Assembly (NCBI GenBank): GCA_033064195.1
Contig: JARBJD010000146.1
Coordinates: 113,276-177,275, forward strand
Source: Blattamonas nauphoetae
Lineage: Eukaryota; Preaxostyla; Oxymonadida
Direction of reading: 5' to 3'
Length of the DNA: 64,000 nt
Position 1 is the stretch's first letter. Each line of letters begins with the position of its first letter. A program made the position numbers and the translations under genes. Positions 31,617-43,250 of this stretch are shown piece after piece. The notes under the pieces are model-generated. The model had not been told where the DNA came from. It saw only the letters and a list, made by a program, of their open reading frames with translations, and made no database searches.

Positions 31617-32212
31617 GATGGCGATGAAATATTGATGAGATCACCCACTCTTTTTGATTTGTTTTGATCGACATATACTTTGTACTTGGTCAAACTTTTT
31701 TTTGGAAACCCATTATCGATGCGATTCGTGTAATTTGATAATTTCTTGTCTTTTGATTCTTTCCTCATCTTTCCAGGCAGTGCGTTCTTTCATGTCACAT
31801 TTTTGATTGGTACTCCATCGCAAAGTCAGTTTGAGAGTGTGGTCGAACACTTCTTTTGTATTTCATTAAAATGTCGTCTGTAACTGAATCTAGCGGCTAG
31901 TGGAACTGAGGATAGATCTTTAATCTTCTTTTCATTTCCTATATTCGCATTTTTCTGGCAAACAATGGTGTGAAACTCGCCCAAAACCAAAGACGCCTGT
32001 TCTTTTTTGATTTTCGGTGGTTATCTAGCGCAGACTGGTGTGTTACTTCAGCTTCAATCACTGCTCGCATTTTCTGCTCGCATATGCTGCTGTCGTCGCT
32101 GAAGGAGCAGTTTGACAAGAATTGAACTGTCTGTTCAAACTCATATGCGAACTAAGGGTTCAAATTCGATTGATCACAGCATAATCGTCGTTAGGGAATC
32201 GTTCAATTTACG
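31617..32212. other. Divergent intergenic region between two RHBH genes
   Basis: This 596-bp AT-rich spacer lies between the starts of two oppositely oriented RHBH genes and should hold both promoters. No sharp repeat, tRNA or element end was found. Short T runs and ATTTT-rich stretches are present, but no promoter motif can be named. Confidence 0.4.
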
Positions 32213-34966
32213 ATGATAACTTTAATTGCGCTTTTCCAATTCCTTCACTCGATGGATGCTGCTTGCAGAGATTTCAAAACCATATTTACTGAGAAATCGA
32301 GCCGGAACTGGAATGACTCAAACTCTGAAGGAACGGTGGTACAATTCGAAACAGGATGGTTTTTCACAGAGTCATTTCCGATTGTATCGACATGGATGGA
32401 GTTGCGTGGACACATGACCCGACTATCGGTCTCCGAAGGATCACGAGAATCAACTATTGGATATCTTAACGGAAACGCTGTATTCAGTCAAAATATTGAC
32501 AGCTATCCCAAGTCATGGTTGTTGGATGTGCAGAACAGTACACTATGGATGATATCGTGGTGTCTGGATGTGCAACAAGCTGGATGCTCGGCGTGTGTGA
32601 TTTCGTCGTCAGAATTGAGAATCGAGGGAAGCAAGATCATTTCCAACATGGAATGCTCACCGTTCATTGTTCGAGGAGATATGGATGGGCACGGATCCCG
32701 AGTCCAGATTATTCAAAGCACTCACAAATCGGCATCAAATCTGGTTCTTCCACTCGTGGGAACATCTCAACACGCACACAGAATAGATCTTGGAACACAA
32801 ATGATGAATGGTGGTACAACAGGCAACTCTTCATTTGAACACCTTTCGATTAATGGAGTTGGACTTTCGATTAACAATCAGCACTTTCCGCTTGGGACTG
32901 GTCCTCTCTTCACGTTCCACTCTCAGCGTGTGTTCGACTGTGCGATGGAAGTGGAAACTGATCTCCTCGAAAGCACTCTTTTGAACATTTCATCGTCGTC
33001 AGCTTTCTCGCCAATGAAGCAGCTGTTTAGGAGTGAAGTATCTCAGCGAGTGGTTGGGAGTTGTGTTTCGTGTTGCACGAACCACGACAGTGGGACAGGA
33101 ATGATGTCGCCGAACATGGGAGGGAGTCTGACGTGTCTGAACACCTCCTTCTCATCCTGCATCCGACAGGGAAACGAAGCCAAGTACTTTCAGAACAAGA
33201 ATTTCACCCAAACTTCCGATCCCGGTCGTTTCATGTTAGTCAACACATCAGCCGTCACTTCTGTCTCGTTCACTCTCTGCACATTCAGCGAGATGACAGC
33301 CACAGTCGCAGGATCGAATTTTGGCGGACCAGCGCTCGATTTATTCCAGACATCGTCATCACTCACACTCAACACTTGCTTCTTCCACAGATGCATCTGC
33401 ACAGGAGGAGTCGGGGGAGCTGTCCATTTCAGGTGTTCCAAGAACAATCCGCTCCCATTCTCAACTTCTGACTCCGCGTTCTCTGAATGCTCACTCGATG
33501 AGAGTGGGAGTATGGGAGGCAACATGTGGGTCGACGACGCCTCCACAATTTCGATCAGCAGCTGCTTCTTCGAGATGGCCACCGCATACCATTCCGGCGC
33601 TCTTCATTTCGACTCACAACGCCTCACACTCTCCAACTGCGCGTTCATCGAATGTTCGTCCTACGCATCGGGAGGAGCTCTCTTCTTCGTGTGTCGGTCA
33701 ACCCCGTCTCTCACGTTCTCGCAGTTCAGAGGCTGCTCCTGTACGACCGAATCATCAGGAAGGGATGTCTATCTCACTGGCGCTTACTCGTACACAATCA
33801 CCTCTGCCATGTTCCAACACTGCGATTCAACCTCCGGGACACCGAACGTGTATATCTATGCCGATAAAAAATCCGACAGCAAGCTCATCCCGCAGGTCTC
33901 GCCAACGCGCACATTCAAATCTGTGAGTGTTTCGTTCAAAGGAAGTGAAGCGATGGTAACGGTTGAAGTTGATCAAGCAATCAAGGGAACGATGGGTGTG
34001 TTGCTGGATGGATCGAATGTTCCGCGGCTTGTCCATGTCATGTTCGGAGATGACACGACATCGTCCAACTTGGGGAAGATCGTCGTTTCATCTGGACCGA
34101 ATGGAATTCTGCCTCGTGCTGACTATGCCTTCTGCAATGCTGCAGTGACAGGATATCGCATCATCACCTCAATCGGACCGTTCATTAACAAAGCGTTTTC
34201 AACGCTGGATGGATGGAACATGACCGAGATTGTTGTGAAGGGAATGAACTTGGAGGAAGGGAGTTATTCGATGCTGATTGCGAAAGAAGGGCTGAAAAGG
34301 AACATCACACTCACTCGCTCAAACTCGCCAGTTCTGATGAACGATTCATTAACATTTTACATCCCACCATCATGGTATGTCCCTCCTGAGGAACCAGAAG
34401 ACCCAGAACCAGAAGAACCGATTGAACCCAAACCTGATCCAGAAGACCCCAAACCTGATCCAGAAGATCCCAAACCTGATCCAGAAGATCCCAAACCAGA
34501 TCCAGAAGTCCCCAAACCAGATCCAGAAGACCCCAAACCTGATCCAGAAGACCCAGAACCAGAAGAACCGATTGAACCCAAACCTGATCCAGAAGACCCC
34601 AAACCTGATCCAGAAGTCCCCAAACCAGATCCAGAAGACCCCAAACCTGATCCAGAAGACCCCAAACCAGATCCAGAAGACCCCAAACCTGATCCAGAAG
34701 ACCCCAAACCAGAACCTGATGAGAAGAAAACGATGTCAGCCGAGATGAAGAAACTACTCAGCTGGATGATTCCACTCCTTGCCTCTCTCCTCGTTGCCCT
34801 CGTTGTGGTGATTGTGTTTGCTGTGCTGATTGTGCACTTTCACCGTCGCTGGAATCGTGTGAAGTTTCAGCCGATGGACAAAGACATGGATGATCTGAAG
34901 GCTTGGGATCCGCCACCTGTGGAAGAATTGCCAGTGGACACTGTGATAGATAACATCATCAGCTGA
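32213..34966 (+). CDS. Right-handed beta-helix surface protein with Pro/Asp/Glu stalk and membrane anchor
   Basis: An intact 917-aa protein from ATG 32213 to TGA 34964-34966. It starts with a hydrophobic signal peptide (MITLIALFQFLHSMDAAC). Residues about 60-560 are short repeats with Cys, Gly-Gly and Asn turns (SFTLCTFSEMT, TLNTCFFHRCICTGG, TISISSCFF), typical of pectin-lyase-like beta-helices. A different beta domain follows to about residue 720. A stalk of E-P-K-P-D-P-E-D repeats (residues about 725-842) leads to a transmembrane helix (LLSWMIPLLASLLVALVVVI) and a cytosolic tail of about 45 residues. Unlike its neighbours it is uninterrupted, so it is the best reference for this family here. 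Adhesion or particle binding is possible but unproven. Confidence 0.85.
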   Translation: MITLIALFQFLHSMDAACRDFKTIFTEKSSRNWNDSNSEGTVVQFETGWFFTESFPIVSTWMELRGHMTRLSVSEGSRESTIGYLNGNAVFSQNIDSYPKSWLLDVQNSTLWMISWCLDVQQAGCSACVISSSELRIEGSKIISNMECSPFIVRGDMDGHGSRVQIIQSTHKSASNLVLPLVGTSQHAHRIDLGTQMMNGGTTGNSSFEHLSINGVGLSINNQHFPLGTGPLFTFHSQRVFDCAMEVETDLLESTLLNISSSSAFSPMKQLFRSEVSQRVVGSCVSCCTNHDSGTGMMSPNMGGSLTCLNTSFSSCIRQGNEAKYFQNKNFTQTSDPGRFMLVNTSAVTSVSFTLCTFSEMTATVAGSNFGGPALDLFQTSSSLTLNTCFFHRCICTGGVGGAVHFRCSKNNPLPFSTSDSAFSECSLDESGSMGGNMWVDDASTISISSCFFEMATAYHSGALHFDSQRLTLSNCAFIECSSYASGGALFFVCRSTPSLTFSQFRGCSCTTESSGRDVYLTGAYSYTITSAMFQHCDSTSGTPNVYIYADKKSDSKLIPQVSPTRTFKSVSVSFKGSEAMVTVEVDQAIKGTMGVLLDGSNVPRLVHVMFGDDTTSSNLGKIVVSSGPNGILPRADYAFCNAAVTGYRIITSIGPFINKAFSTLDGWNMTEIVVKGMNLEEGSYSMLIAKEGLKRNITLTRSNSPVLMNDSLTFYIPPSWYVPPEEPEDPEPEEPIEPKPDPEDPKPDPEDPKPDPEDPKPDPEVPKPDPEDPKPDPEDPEPEEPIEPKPDPEDPKPDPEVPKPDPEDPKPDPEDPKPDPEDPKPDPEDPKPEPDEKKTMSAEMKKLLSWMIPLLASLLVALVVVIVFAVLIVHFHRRWNRVKFQPMDKDMDDLKAWDPPPVEELPVDTVIDNIIS
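34388..34716 (+). repeat. Degenerate 24-bp coding repeats for a PDPEDPK stalk
   Basis: Units of GATCCAGAAGACCCCAAACC and close variants repeat about 13 times in frame, with two larger blocks (PEPEEPIEPKPDPEDPK) that are themselves duplicated. They encode the rigid, acidic, Pro-rich stalk of the surface protein just before its membrane helix. Confidence 0.9.
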
Positions 34967-35224
34967 GTGAATTCTATCCTAATCTGGACTTGCTCGGAAT
35001 TGAAAGCTGACATGATTCAGAACGATGTTCCTGAACTATCAGACGCAATCATTGATTTAGAGAGTATTGAGGTTGATACTCATTTTTTATCTCGAATCAC
35101 CTGCAAATACGAGACTATTCTTTTGAAAAGAGATACATCTCAGACTTTGACAAGCACCTGATATTTTGAAAGTGACACCCCCAAAATCAAGAAGAAAGAG
35201 GATGAATCAAAACCATAATTTGAT

Positions 35225-35307
35225 GTTCGTTTAGCTCAGAGCGGAAGAGCATCGCAATTTAATTGCATAAACCGCGAAGGTCGTGGGTTCAACTCCCACA
35301 ATGGGCA
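35225..35307 (+). tRNA. tRNA with unusual anticodon arm; anticodon reads UUA
   Basis: The acceptor strands GTTCGTT (35225-35231) and AATGGGC (35300-35306) pair over seven positions with several G-U pairs, and A35307 is the discriminator base. The A box TAGCTCAGAGCGG and B box GGTTCAACTCC are good Pol III promoters, the D stem is GCTC/GAGC and the T stem GTGGG/CCCAC. Between them the region is longer than in a standard tRNA. It folds either with TCGC/GCGA as anticodon stem plus a 9-10-nt intron after position 37, or as a long-variable-arm tRNA with GCA/TGC as inner stem. Both foldings put TTA at positions 34-36 after T33. A UUA anticodon would read UAA. Its identity is therefore unclear: suppressor, degenerate gene or misfold by eye. 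Confidence 0.65.
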
Positions 35308-35310
35308 TCA

Positions 35311-35315
35311 TTTTT
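35311..35315 (+). terminator. Pol III terminator of the tRNA gene
   Basis: A run of five T, followed by a second T run, begins four bases after the tRNA end. This is the normal RNA polymerase III stop signal and supports the tRNA being a transcribed gene. Confidence 0.7.
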
Positions 35316-35522
35316 GTTTTTGTCGTCTCCGTCATTCCCTGGCCTGTGTTGTGAAGCCAACTTAGATGTGGAATTAGTAGAGGTACCTATCACCTTGAAG
35401 CGCCTCTCTTCAATTTGAATGTTTCTCTGATAACAGCAGAAGAAAGATGGCGGAAAGGAGGTTCTCTCCTGTACTTCACGCGTGTTCTGTTGTCAATACA
35501 ACGAATGTTGTCTTGAAGACAT

Positions 35523-35707
35523 TACACATTGATGGAGAATCGAGTTCACAAACAACTTAGAAAAGAATATGGGTTGATTCCTGATCGACAAAATATTCCG
35601 AAAAAGTGGGCAAATTGATTTCAATTCAGGTCAAACAATAAAAGAAAGAGAAAAAACACATTCGAATACAAGATATCTACAAATCAAGAAGAATTTGTCC
35701 GGTGATC
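35523..35707 (-). repeat. 185-bp flank repeat, third locus
   Basis: Read on the minus strand, this block matches 22388-22572, the upstream flank of flavodoxin-ferredoxin copy B. Here it lies just downstream of the stop of the gene at 35727-38916 and is not followed by an intact copy of the redox gene. The first bases after it (ATGTGTAATGTCTTCAAGAC) resemble the start of that gene only faintly. Confidence 0.8.
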
Positions 35708-35726
35708 CACACCACAGGCTAACATC

Positions 35727-38700
35727 TCACTTCTTCCAAAGTTTCGACATCGCCTCACTCACCTGCCCCTTGTGCTGCTCGATTCTCCTCTGAGCATCAG
35801 CTTGCGCACGCATGAGCGGTGTGTGCTGCAGGTCCAGAGCAACTTTGTAATGGATCTCATACATCCCCGTCTCCTTCTCCCCGTACCAGTTCTTCTTCAC
35901 CACTCCTCCCACGTTCTTCTCCTTCTCCATCAGCTGCGCAATATCCTTCCATCTCGTCCGTGTGAGACATTCAAACGAGTGGATGTTCCGCCCATTCAGC
36001 ATCCCAATTGCACGAAGGGCAGAGATCTCATTCGCGAATTCGATGACAACTGTTTCTGGCTTTCTTTTGGGCCGAAAGCAACGCAACACTCGTCCGCATG
36101 GAACAAGCAGTTTTTGGAAGCGGGAAGCCAGCATTTCCATTGGAACTTCATCAAATGAGACGGTGCCGGAATCCAAAAAAAGATGATGGATTGCCGGAAT
36201 ATCCGCCGCAGGTGCCGGAACATCAAAACGCGGGTAAACTTCTTCATGAAAAGAAACAGTGGTCACAGAAGACTCCGTTCCACTTGAAGTCGAACTCTGA
36301 CTCTTGATTCGTCTGTACACTCCATCGTTTGCCCTTCCTTCGCGTCGAGCTCGCTTCATCTCCTCCAGCGGTGTCATCGTATAATTCGGGAAGAGAGCGG
36401 AGTCATCACTGTCAGTGCCTTGTTGATGAGAGGCGGGTTGGAGAATGACGGCTTTGCTTCGCCGCTGAGTTTTGGAGGGTTGGGAGGACATGGAAGTGGA
36501 GTCAGAGTAAGTGGAGCTGTATGAGGTGGTGTGTGATTGTGAAGTTGACATGGTTTGAGATTGGGAGTATGAATGAGAAAGAAGTGATGTTGGTTGTTCG
36601 GTGACACGAAAAGTTGTTTGGGGTGGTGTGGTGATTGGGTGAGGTGTCTGATGAATGTGCATTGACGGTTTGGAGAGAGTTGTGGTGGTGGAAATATAGT
36701 CAATGGTTGACGGTGTTGTTCCTGTTCCTGTTGTTGTTGTTGCTGTGGCTGTTGCTGTGGTGGATGTTCCTGTTGTTCCTGTTGTTGATGTCATTGTTGC
36801 TGTTCCTGTTCCTGTTGTGGCAGTTGCTGTTGTTGCTGTTCCTGTTGCTGTTGTAATTCCAGTTGTTGACGGTGTTGTTGATGCTGTTGTCAGTGGAGAC
36901 AAAGAGGAAAGGATGAAAGAGGAATGCTGAGGATCTGACGTGGTCGACGTGGCAGTCATGAAAGACGACCCTGTGGGTAACGACGAAGGCGGAACTGATG
37001 AATCTGTGTTCCTCGAGCTGTCGACGAACGACGATGTGAGCTCAAAAGATGACAACCCCGATTTCGTTTTCGAATCTGAAGTCGTCTGCGGGGTGTTGCT
37101 TGGAGTTGACAAGAAAGATGAGAGGAAACTGCTCCCAGCGAATGTTGAAGAAGATGGTTGTGTTGGAGTATTTTGAGAAAGAAAACTGGATGTTCCCGTT
37201 GTTGGTTCAGTTCCGTCGGATGTTTGTTGAAATGAGGAAAACAACGACGATGGCTGTTTGGTGCTTGAAAGCATTGTCGATCCGTCCGACGTGGTTTTCG
37301 ATGATGTGAGATTCGAAGTGAGGTTGGATGTCAGGTTCGAAGTGAGGTTGGATGTGGATGAGAGCGTCGGAAATGTTAGGGAGGACAGGCCTGTCGACAG
37401 ATTTTGCGACGAAAACGACGAATATCCCAAAGACGACATGAGATCCGACGAGCTTATGGTCGACGAATCACGAGATCGTTTTTTGTGCCTCGAATGTCCG
37501 GAGTGTTTCGAGTCACGACTTTTCTTCTTTCTGTGGGACTTCTGTCGACGGTGTGAAGTATCATCATCGTCTGTTCGATGGGAGTCGGTGTGGAAGCTCG
37601 ATAAATAGCCATAAGAAGTCCCTTGAGTGTCATCGAGCATGTGGCTGGTGTAAGAACTGCCGAGGGACAGCGATGAGAGAATATCACTCTCAAAGGAGGT
37701 TGATGTGGAAAAAGAGATGGAAAATGAATCATTTGAGCGAGATGTTCGAGATGTTGAGACTTTCGACGTCATTTTCGAGAGCGAGTCGCTGCCTAAAGAC
37801 GACTTCAAGATGCTCCGTTGGACCATCCGCGCAGTCTTTGAAGGGACTATAGAATGCTTTGATTGACCTGGTGTCGTCCAATTTTTCACAAACTCGCCCG
37901 TGAAGTTCGCGATTTCGAACTGGAAGCGACTTGTTCGTTTTCTGATTCCGTCCCCGGTCATTGTGACTGTTCCCAGCGATACCGTCGGAGTAGTGGAATG
38001 GAACATCCCATCTGTTGGCTTAAACTTGACGACAAAGTCGAGACCGCCTGTCGCAGGGATGGTATCGAGGTCAGTTGAGAATTCGAGTGATGGAGGGCAG
38101 TCGAATGCGTCGATATGGAATTTATAAGTGTTGTTGAACATAGCTTCAAAAAAGAAGGTTCTGGACACTCTGAAGAGGGAGAGATCAAGGTAAGAGATGT
38201 GAACGTGAATGTGGCAAACTCGTCTCCTGGATTAAGCTTTCCAAAGTTAACAATGGGAGGGAGGAGAACAGATCTGTAAACTGGAATAGCTCTCACAGGA
38301 AGCACCTGTTGCTGAGAACATCAGACAAGCGCAAGAAACAGAGTTGAGAATTGAGAGAGATGGCACAGGAGATGAAAGAAAGGAAATCAGATAGATGAAC
38401 ATCAAATGAGTTGCAATAGGGGAAATATGTCAAACAGTATTCAAATATTTGGCTATAATTTCGTCATAGAAGCAATCAATTTTAGTTGCTGAGAAGCAGA
38501 GTTGGATGACTTCTGTCTGTCCCCCTTTCAATGTAATCTAATTGGCAAAAGAATGGAGAGAAAAATGGTGTGTTAGAAGAGAATGTTTTCGAAGAATAGA
38601 TGGAGAGATGAAGAATTGAAGAAAGGAGGCGAAACGAAAGGAGGTAAAGAACGATTATACATACAACTTGCTCTGTATCACTGACAATATTGATCGTTCT

Positions 38701-38916
38701 TGGGAAAAAGAAAGCAATTGTGAATGGCAATTTGGTTGCATTTCTGACAACAATGTTTGATTGAGCGGACACCCCAACAGTGTCAAAGTAGAAAACAATT
38801 TCACTTGGCGTCAGAGAAAGAGACTTCCAGAGGTCTGGTGGTTCCATAAGAATGACGATAGTGAAAGTGTCAGGATTTGGAGGTGGGAAAAAGATACATC
38901 GAGGGTAGATCCACAT
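35727..38916 (-). CDS. Protein with beta-rich (ASH/MSP-like) N-terminus, Ser/Thr-rich middle and RRM-like C-terminus, three exons
   Basis: Predicted exons 38916-38665, 38305-38205 and 38169-35727 join to 2796 nt (931 aa); introns are 359 and 35 nt. The large first intron is less certain than the second. The N-terminal 190 residues have short beta-strand patterns (SNIVVRNATKLPFTIAFFFP, GGLDFVVKFKPTDG, SLGTVTMTGDG) that recall the ASH/MSP-type immunoglobulin-like domains of Hydin and spindle proteins. The middle is very Ser/Thr-rich, including Thr-Gly runs from TGTTCC/TGTTGT microsatellites near 36720-36860. The C-terminal 130 residues resemble an RNA-recognition motif (GRVLRCFRPKRKPETVVIEF, ALRAIGMLNGRNI). 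Neither domain call is certain without profile searches. A cytoskeletal or RNA-binding role is possible. Confidence 0.65.
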
Positions 38917-39149
38917 CACGGAGATCTGCGAGGGTTCCCATGGAGGTCTGTTCTAACTTTTTGAATCATTTCTTCCTTTTTTCTCCATAGCTTTTCGAAC
39001 GGGACGACCGGCTAGCCGTTTCCCCTCATTCCGCACTATCGTTCTTCGACCAAGTTTCTCCCCATTTATCAATATTATAACCTTATCATTCATTTTTTGG
39101 ATAAAATATCTCCCTCAATGTGGATTATTCACTTTCTCTCTCCTCTCAG

Positions 39150-42100
39150 GCCAAAAATGCCGTCTCAGTCCTCGCCGACAACACACTCCATGAAAACATA
39201 TCACTTCCTCAACTTGAGATGTGTTCATCGACCCTTTTGTCCCTTCCCACTGAAGTTGTTGCTGTATTTCTACCGCACCTTGTGTATGTGTTCTCATTCC
39301 TCCGTTTAACGGTCGAACTCTCCATTCATCCTCTCCTGACCATTTCCAGAAAACTCTCCAATACCCAACTTGTTCCGTTGATAGATCAGATTCTGATCGT
39401 CCTATCTCAACGCTCGCTTCTTTTAGCACTCCAAATTTACCTTCTTTTGTCGTGTGAAGAACAAGAGTTCTCCAACAAAAAGGTGTGATTTTCCCATCAG
39501 ATAGTCATTCATCTCCAATTTTCCAAATTAAATACCTTTATTCTGTCATATTCATCAATATTTTCCACATTTCTTTTCAGTCTTTTCAGTTAACAATCGA
39601 CGATCCCAACGCCACAATCATTCCAATCAATCAACGCCTTTCCGCATCGCCTTCACCTCAAGGCTTGTTCTCCCCGTCCCTTTCTGGATCCCCCTCTCAA
39701 TCCACATCCAATCTTGTGGATCTCTCCATCATGTACCCATATCCCGAACGGATCACAGAAAATGCAAACACCCCATCACCCACTCCTCAACTGGTGAAAA
39801 TTCCGGAAATAGCTACAAATAGTGCGTCAATTCCGATTCAATCAACCTTATCTGATGACAAGAACGTCTCCCCGCACATCGCATCAACAGTTCAAGGCGT
39901 GTCCTTCACCCCTCGTTTCACCATCCACACTCCCCCTCGACACCACGCAATCGAAGGCCCATCTTCTTCGCCGCAATCCCATCTGCTTCCGGCCTTCGAA
40001 GGATTACTCTCCGACCAACCTGACACTGATTCATATTTTGTCCGAAACGAGAACCACCCAGGTGCAAAACTGGCCATGCTGCGAATTTTGTTATGTTCTC
40101 AGCTTAAATTGTGGACCCATAGCAGCGAAATGGTTGCAAAACCTCGAAATATGCAGTTGTCGCCAGGGACAATATACTCGGCTTCCTCACCAACCCCAAG
40201 TTTTGACACCGTTCAAAGTGCCACGACAGCGAATACTCTGTCCCATTCTGGAGAACTGATGACCCGGAATCGCTCGCTTACAAGTCCCGCGTTCATGTCG
40301 CCCATCACACTTCAGCCTGTTTCCTCCATCTCCCCGTCCATTTCGACCACATCTGTGACCTCTCAACATCACCACTCGCTCCAAAACCAACCTCATCCGA
40401 ATCTGCTTCTTTCCCCATCACAAGTCTTCCTTCCTTCCGCCTCTCCCTCCCACCAGACGCCTTCCCAACCAATCAAACTATCTCCCGTGAAGCAAGTCTC
40501 GAAGGCCAGTGTGATGGTCGAACTCGTCGAATTTGCAGCCGTTTTGGGCGATCGCGCTGGGTTCTGTCAGCTTCCAAGTTACCTCCAAGCACGCTACCAC
40601 TCATTCCTCCGAAAGTCACTCCAAGTGTCAACCGAGAAGCGGAAACAACGGAAAAAGAATGCTCTGAAAGACAGTTCATCGGTGTCGTCGCTCACAGCCT
40701 TGACTGAGAGCGAAATCTCTTCGCCTGACATGTTGAACGACTCCACATCACACTCTCCTCACTCTGACCACTCGCAGCCAGTCACAAACACTGAATCTCC
40801 ATCCATCTCGTCCTCTCTCGTCCCTCCCGTCTCCGCATTCGACCCAAAAGGCAACGAAAACGACGCTTTTGGGTCGAATCGATGTCTCCAATTTGGTCTC
40901 TCCTTGTTTGTATATGACAGCCTGAAGGATGTGTCTCGGAAGACCCGACTGGAAGCGAGGCCGAAGCGGTATGAGTTGTGTGTTGGTCTGATGAACGAGC
41001 TGAATCGCGAGATCGCTCCGGGATGGATTGGAGATGAGGAAGATGCGGTGAAGAGCGCCATCAAACAGGCAAAGAGAGAGAGGATCAGGCGAACTCAACG
41101 GAAGAAAGAGAAAGAACAGAAGGAGCAGACCGAAGAGGAGGAAGAAGATGTGAGTAAGGAAGAGCAAAACACTCCCTCCAACATTGAAGCGATAGTTCCT
41201 GAACAGTCATCGCCTTCGTTTCTCATCCCGCAGGTGGAAGAAGACTCGCAACACACGCCGTCTGGACACAGCACTCCCACAACGACACCACAGATGGAGA
41301 GTGTCGATCAAGAGGAGAAAGAACAGATGCAGGAGAAGACTGTTGTTGTGGAAGGGCCGACACCTGCACTGACTCCGACACCATCACCACACTCCTCTCC
41401 ATCTCCATCCACACACACATCGACGCAAAATCTATCTCTCTCGCCGTACCCAGAATCCATCTCTCAGACCCCAACTCCTTCACTCAAACCAAAGCCCTCA
41501 TCATCACTCCAGCTCGGACTGAACCTGAAACAGTCGTTCATCCTCCCAACTCAGGATCTGTCCTCTCCACCCCGTTTCTTCATCAGATTCGTCAGTCCTG
41601 AGACACGGGTTTTGAAGAGCAGGGAGAGGGCCCCGATAATGGTGTGGATGGAGACGTGTTCGGGTGAAGATTGGGAAGAGGCGATGAAATTGGCTGATCG
41701 AAAGCGTGCCGAATTCGCAAACCAAGACTCGGAACCACAAATCCACGATTTGGCCGAAATGCAACAATCGCCGACCCAATTCTACACAAAACAGGATCCT
41801 CTCACACCCACTTTCTTTCCCGCGGAGCTTCTGAGGAAGAAGGAGGCCCGCATCTCACTCACTTCCATCTATTCCCGTCTTCCCTCGTGGGGACTCTCCT
41901 CTTTCATTGTGAAGGAGCACGACGACATTCGACAGGATGCTCTGATCTCGTTTCTTCTGTCGCTGATCCTCTCGATTTGCCAGGCGAACGGGGTTGGATT
42001 GTGGTTGAGGCCGTGTGGAGTGATGCCGACATCGCCGATGTCTGGATTGGTTGAGACGTTGTATGACACTGTGTCGATTCATGAAATGAAGGAAGGGAAG

Positions 42101-43250
42101 AAGTGTGGAAAGATGAAGGATGTCGTGGATGAGGTGTTGGGAGGGTTGGAGCAGAGAGATGAAGGAGAGGAGAGCAAGGATCCTCATTTTGTCGCGTTGG
42201 ATGAAAGAGAAGAGGATGTAGATCCCCAAATTGATCCTCTCTCCTCATCGTCCATCCCTCCTCCCTCTCTCACCGACACACATCCACCACCAACCCCACT
42301 CCAACCCGACACTCCAACCATCGACCAACCAATCCAAACTCCAGAAACCGAAAAAGAACTCCGAAGAAGAATGAAGAACGAAGCCAAACAACAACGAAAA
42401 CAGACAAAAGCTGCCGAAAAGCTAGCCAAGCAACGACTCAGCGAAGAGAAGACACTCCAAAAACAAGCTGAGAAGCAAAAAAGGCAGGAAATGAAGCAAG
42501 CAAAGGCTGATCAAAAGACCGCTGACGACGAGCGTCGAAAGAACTGGAAAACGATTTCTGAATTCATTTTTGAAATGTATCCAAACAAGCCGAACGGCGA
42601 CGAAAGCGAGGAACACAAAATTGCGGTCAGGAATTTCATGGAATCGCTGGCTGGGTATTCAATTGCGACGTACATGCTACAGTTGAAAGATCGGTGTGTT
42701 GGATGAGTCATGTTGGTTATTTTGGCTGTTCTGGATTAGAATTATATTCCTAATGTTTCCTTCACTGTTGTCCTTTCTCTCATCTTCTTGTTTTTTCTCT
42801 CCCAGCCACAACGCGAACATTCTCATCTCCTCCACTGGCCATCTCATGCACATCGACTTCGGTTTCGTCCTCACACGAGCTCCAGGCGGCGTCAGTTTTG
42901 AGCAATCCCCATTCAAACTAACAAAGGAGTATGTGTCTGTGCTCGGCGGAAAGAACTCTCCCCTCTACTCCGAATTCCGGCAGCTAGTTATTGATGGGCT
43001 AATGGCCATCCGTGCCAATCGTGACATCTTTGCTCAAGCGATTCTAATCCAGAGCAGAGCCTCTGGATTGCCCTGTTTCTACAAGTCTGGCGATGTGATC
43101 GTTGAGCAGGTGAATCAGAGGCTGTTCTCAAGCCACAGCGATCAGTTCGCCAGAGGGCAGTTTGAGGGATTGGTGAATGTGGCGTATAACAATACCACGA
43201 CTTATGCTTATGATCTGTTCCAATGGTGGCAGAATAAAATCAGATATTGA
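39150..43250 (+). CDS. Phosphatidylinositol 4-kinase, PI4KB-like
   Basis: Predicted exons 39150-39482, 39581-42693 and 42806-43250 (introns 98 and 112 nt). The C-terminal lipid kinase domain is clear: SSFIVKEHDDIRQDALISF with the ATP-binding Lys, the catalytic loop AGYSIATYMLQLKDRHNANI formed across the second intron, and the activation loop start HMHIDFGFVLT, followed by FEQSPFKLTKEY, LPCF and a C-terminal YDLFQWWQNKI. These features match type III PI4-kinases of the PI4KB group, which make PI4P on Golgi membranes. Between the N-lobe and the catalytic loop is an inserted Lys/Glu-rich segment (about 42100-42560) not usual in the family. The N-terminal half is Ser/Pro-rich. There is no good ATG in frame before 39150; the sequence upstream ends in a TCTCTCAG acceptor, so a short first exon (perhaps ATG GAG at 38940) is likely. 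Confidence 0.85.

Noticed and set aside
34357-34707. Gly-Ser repeat protein on the minus strand
   Set aside because: It is the antisense reading of the PDPEDPK stalk repeats.
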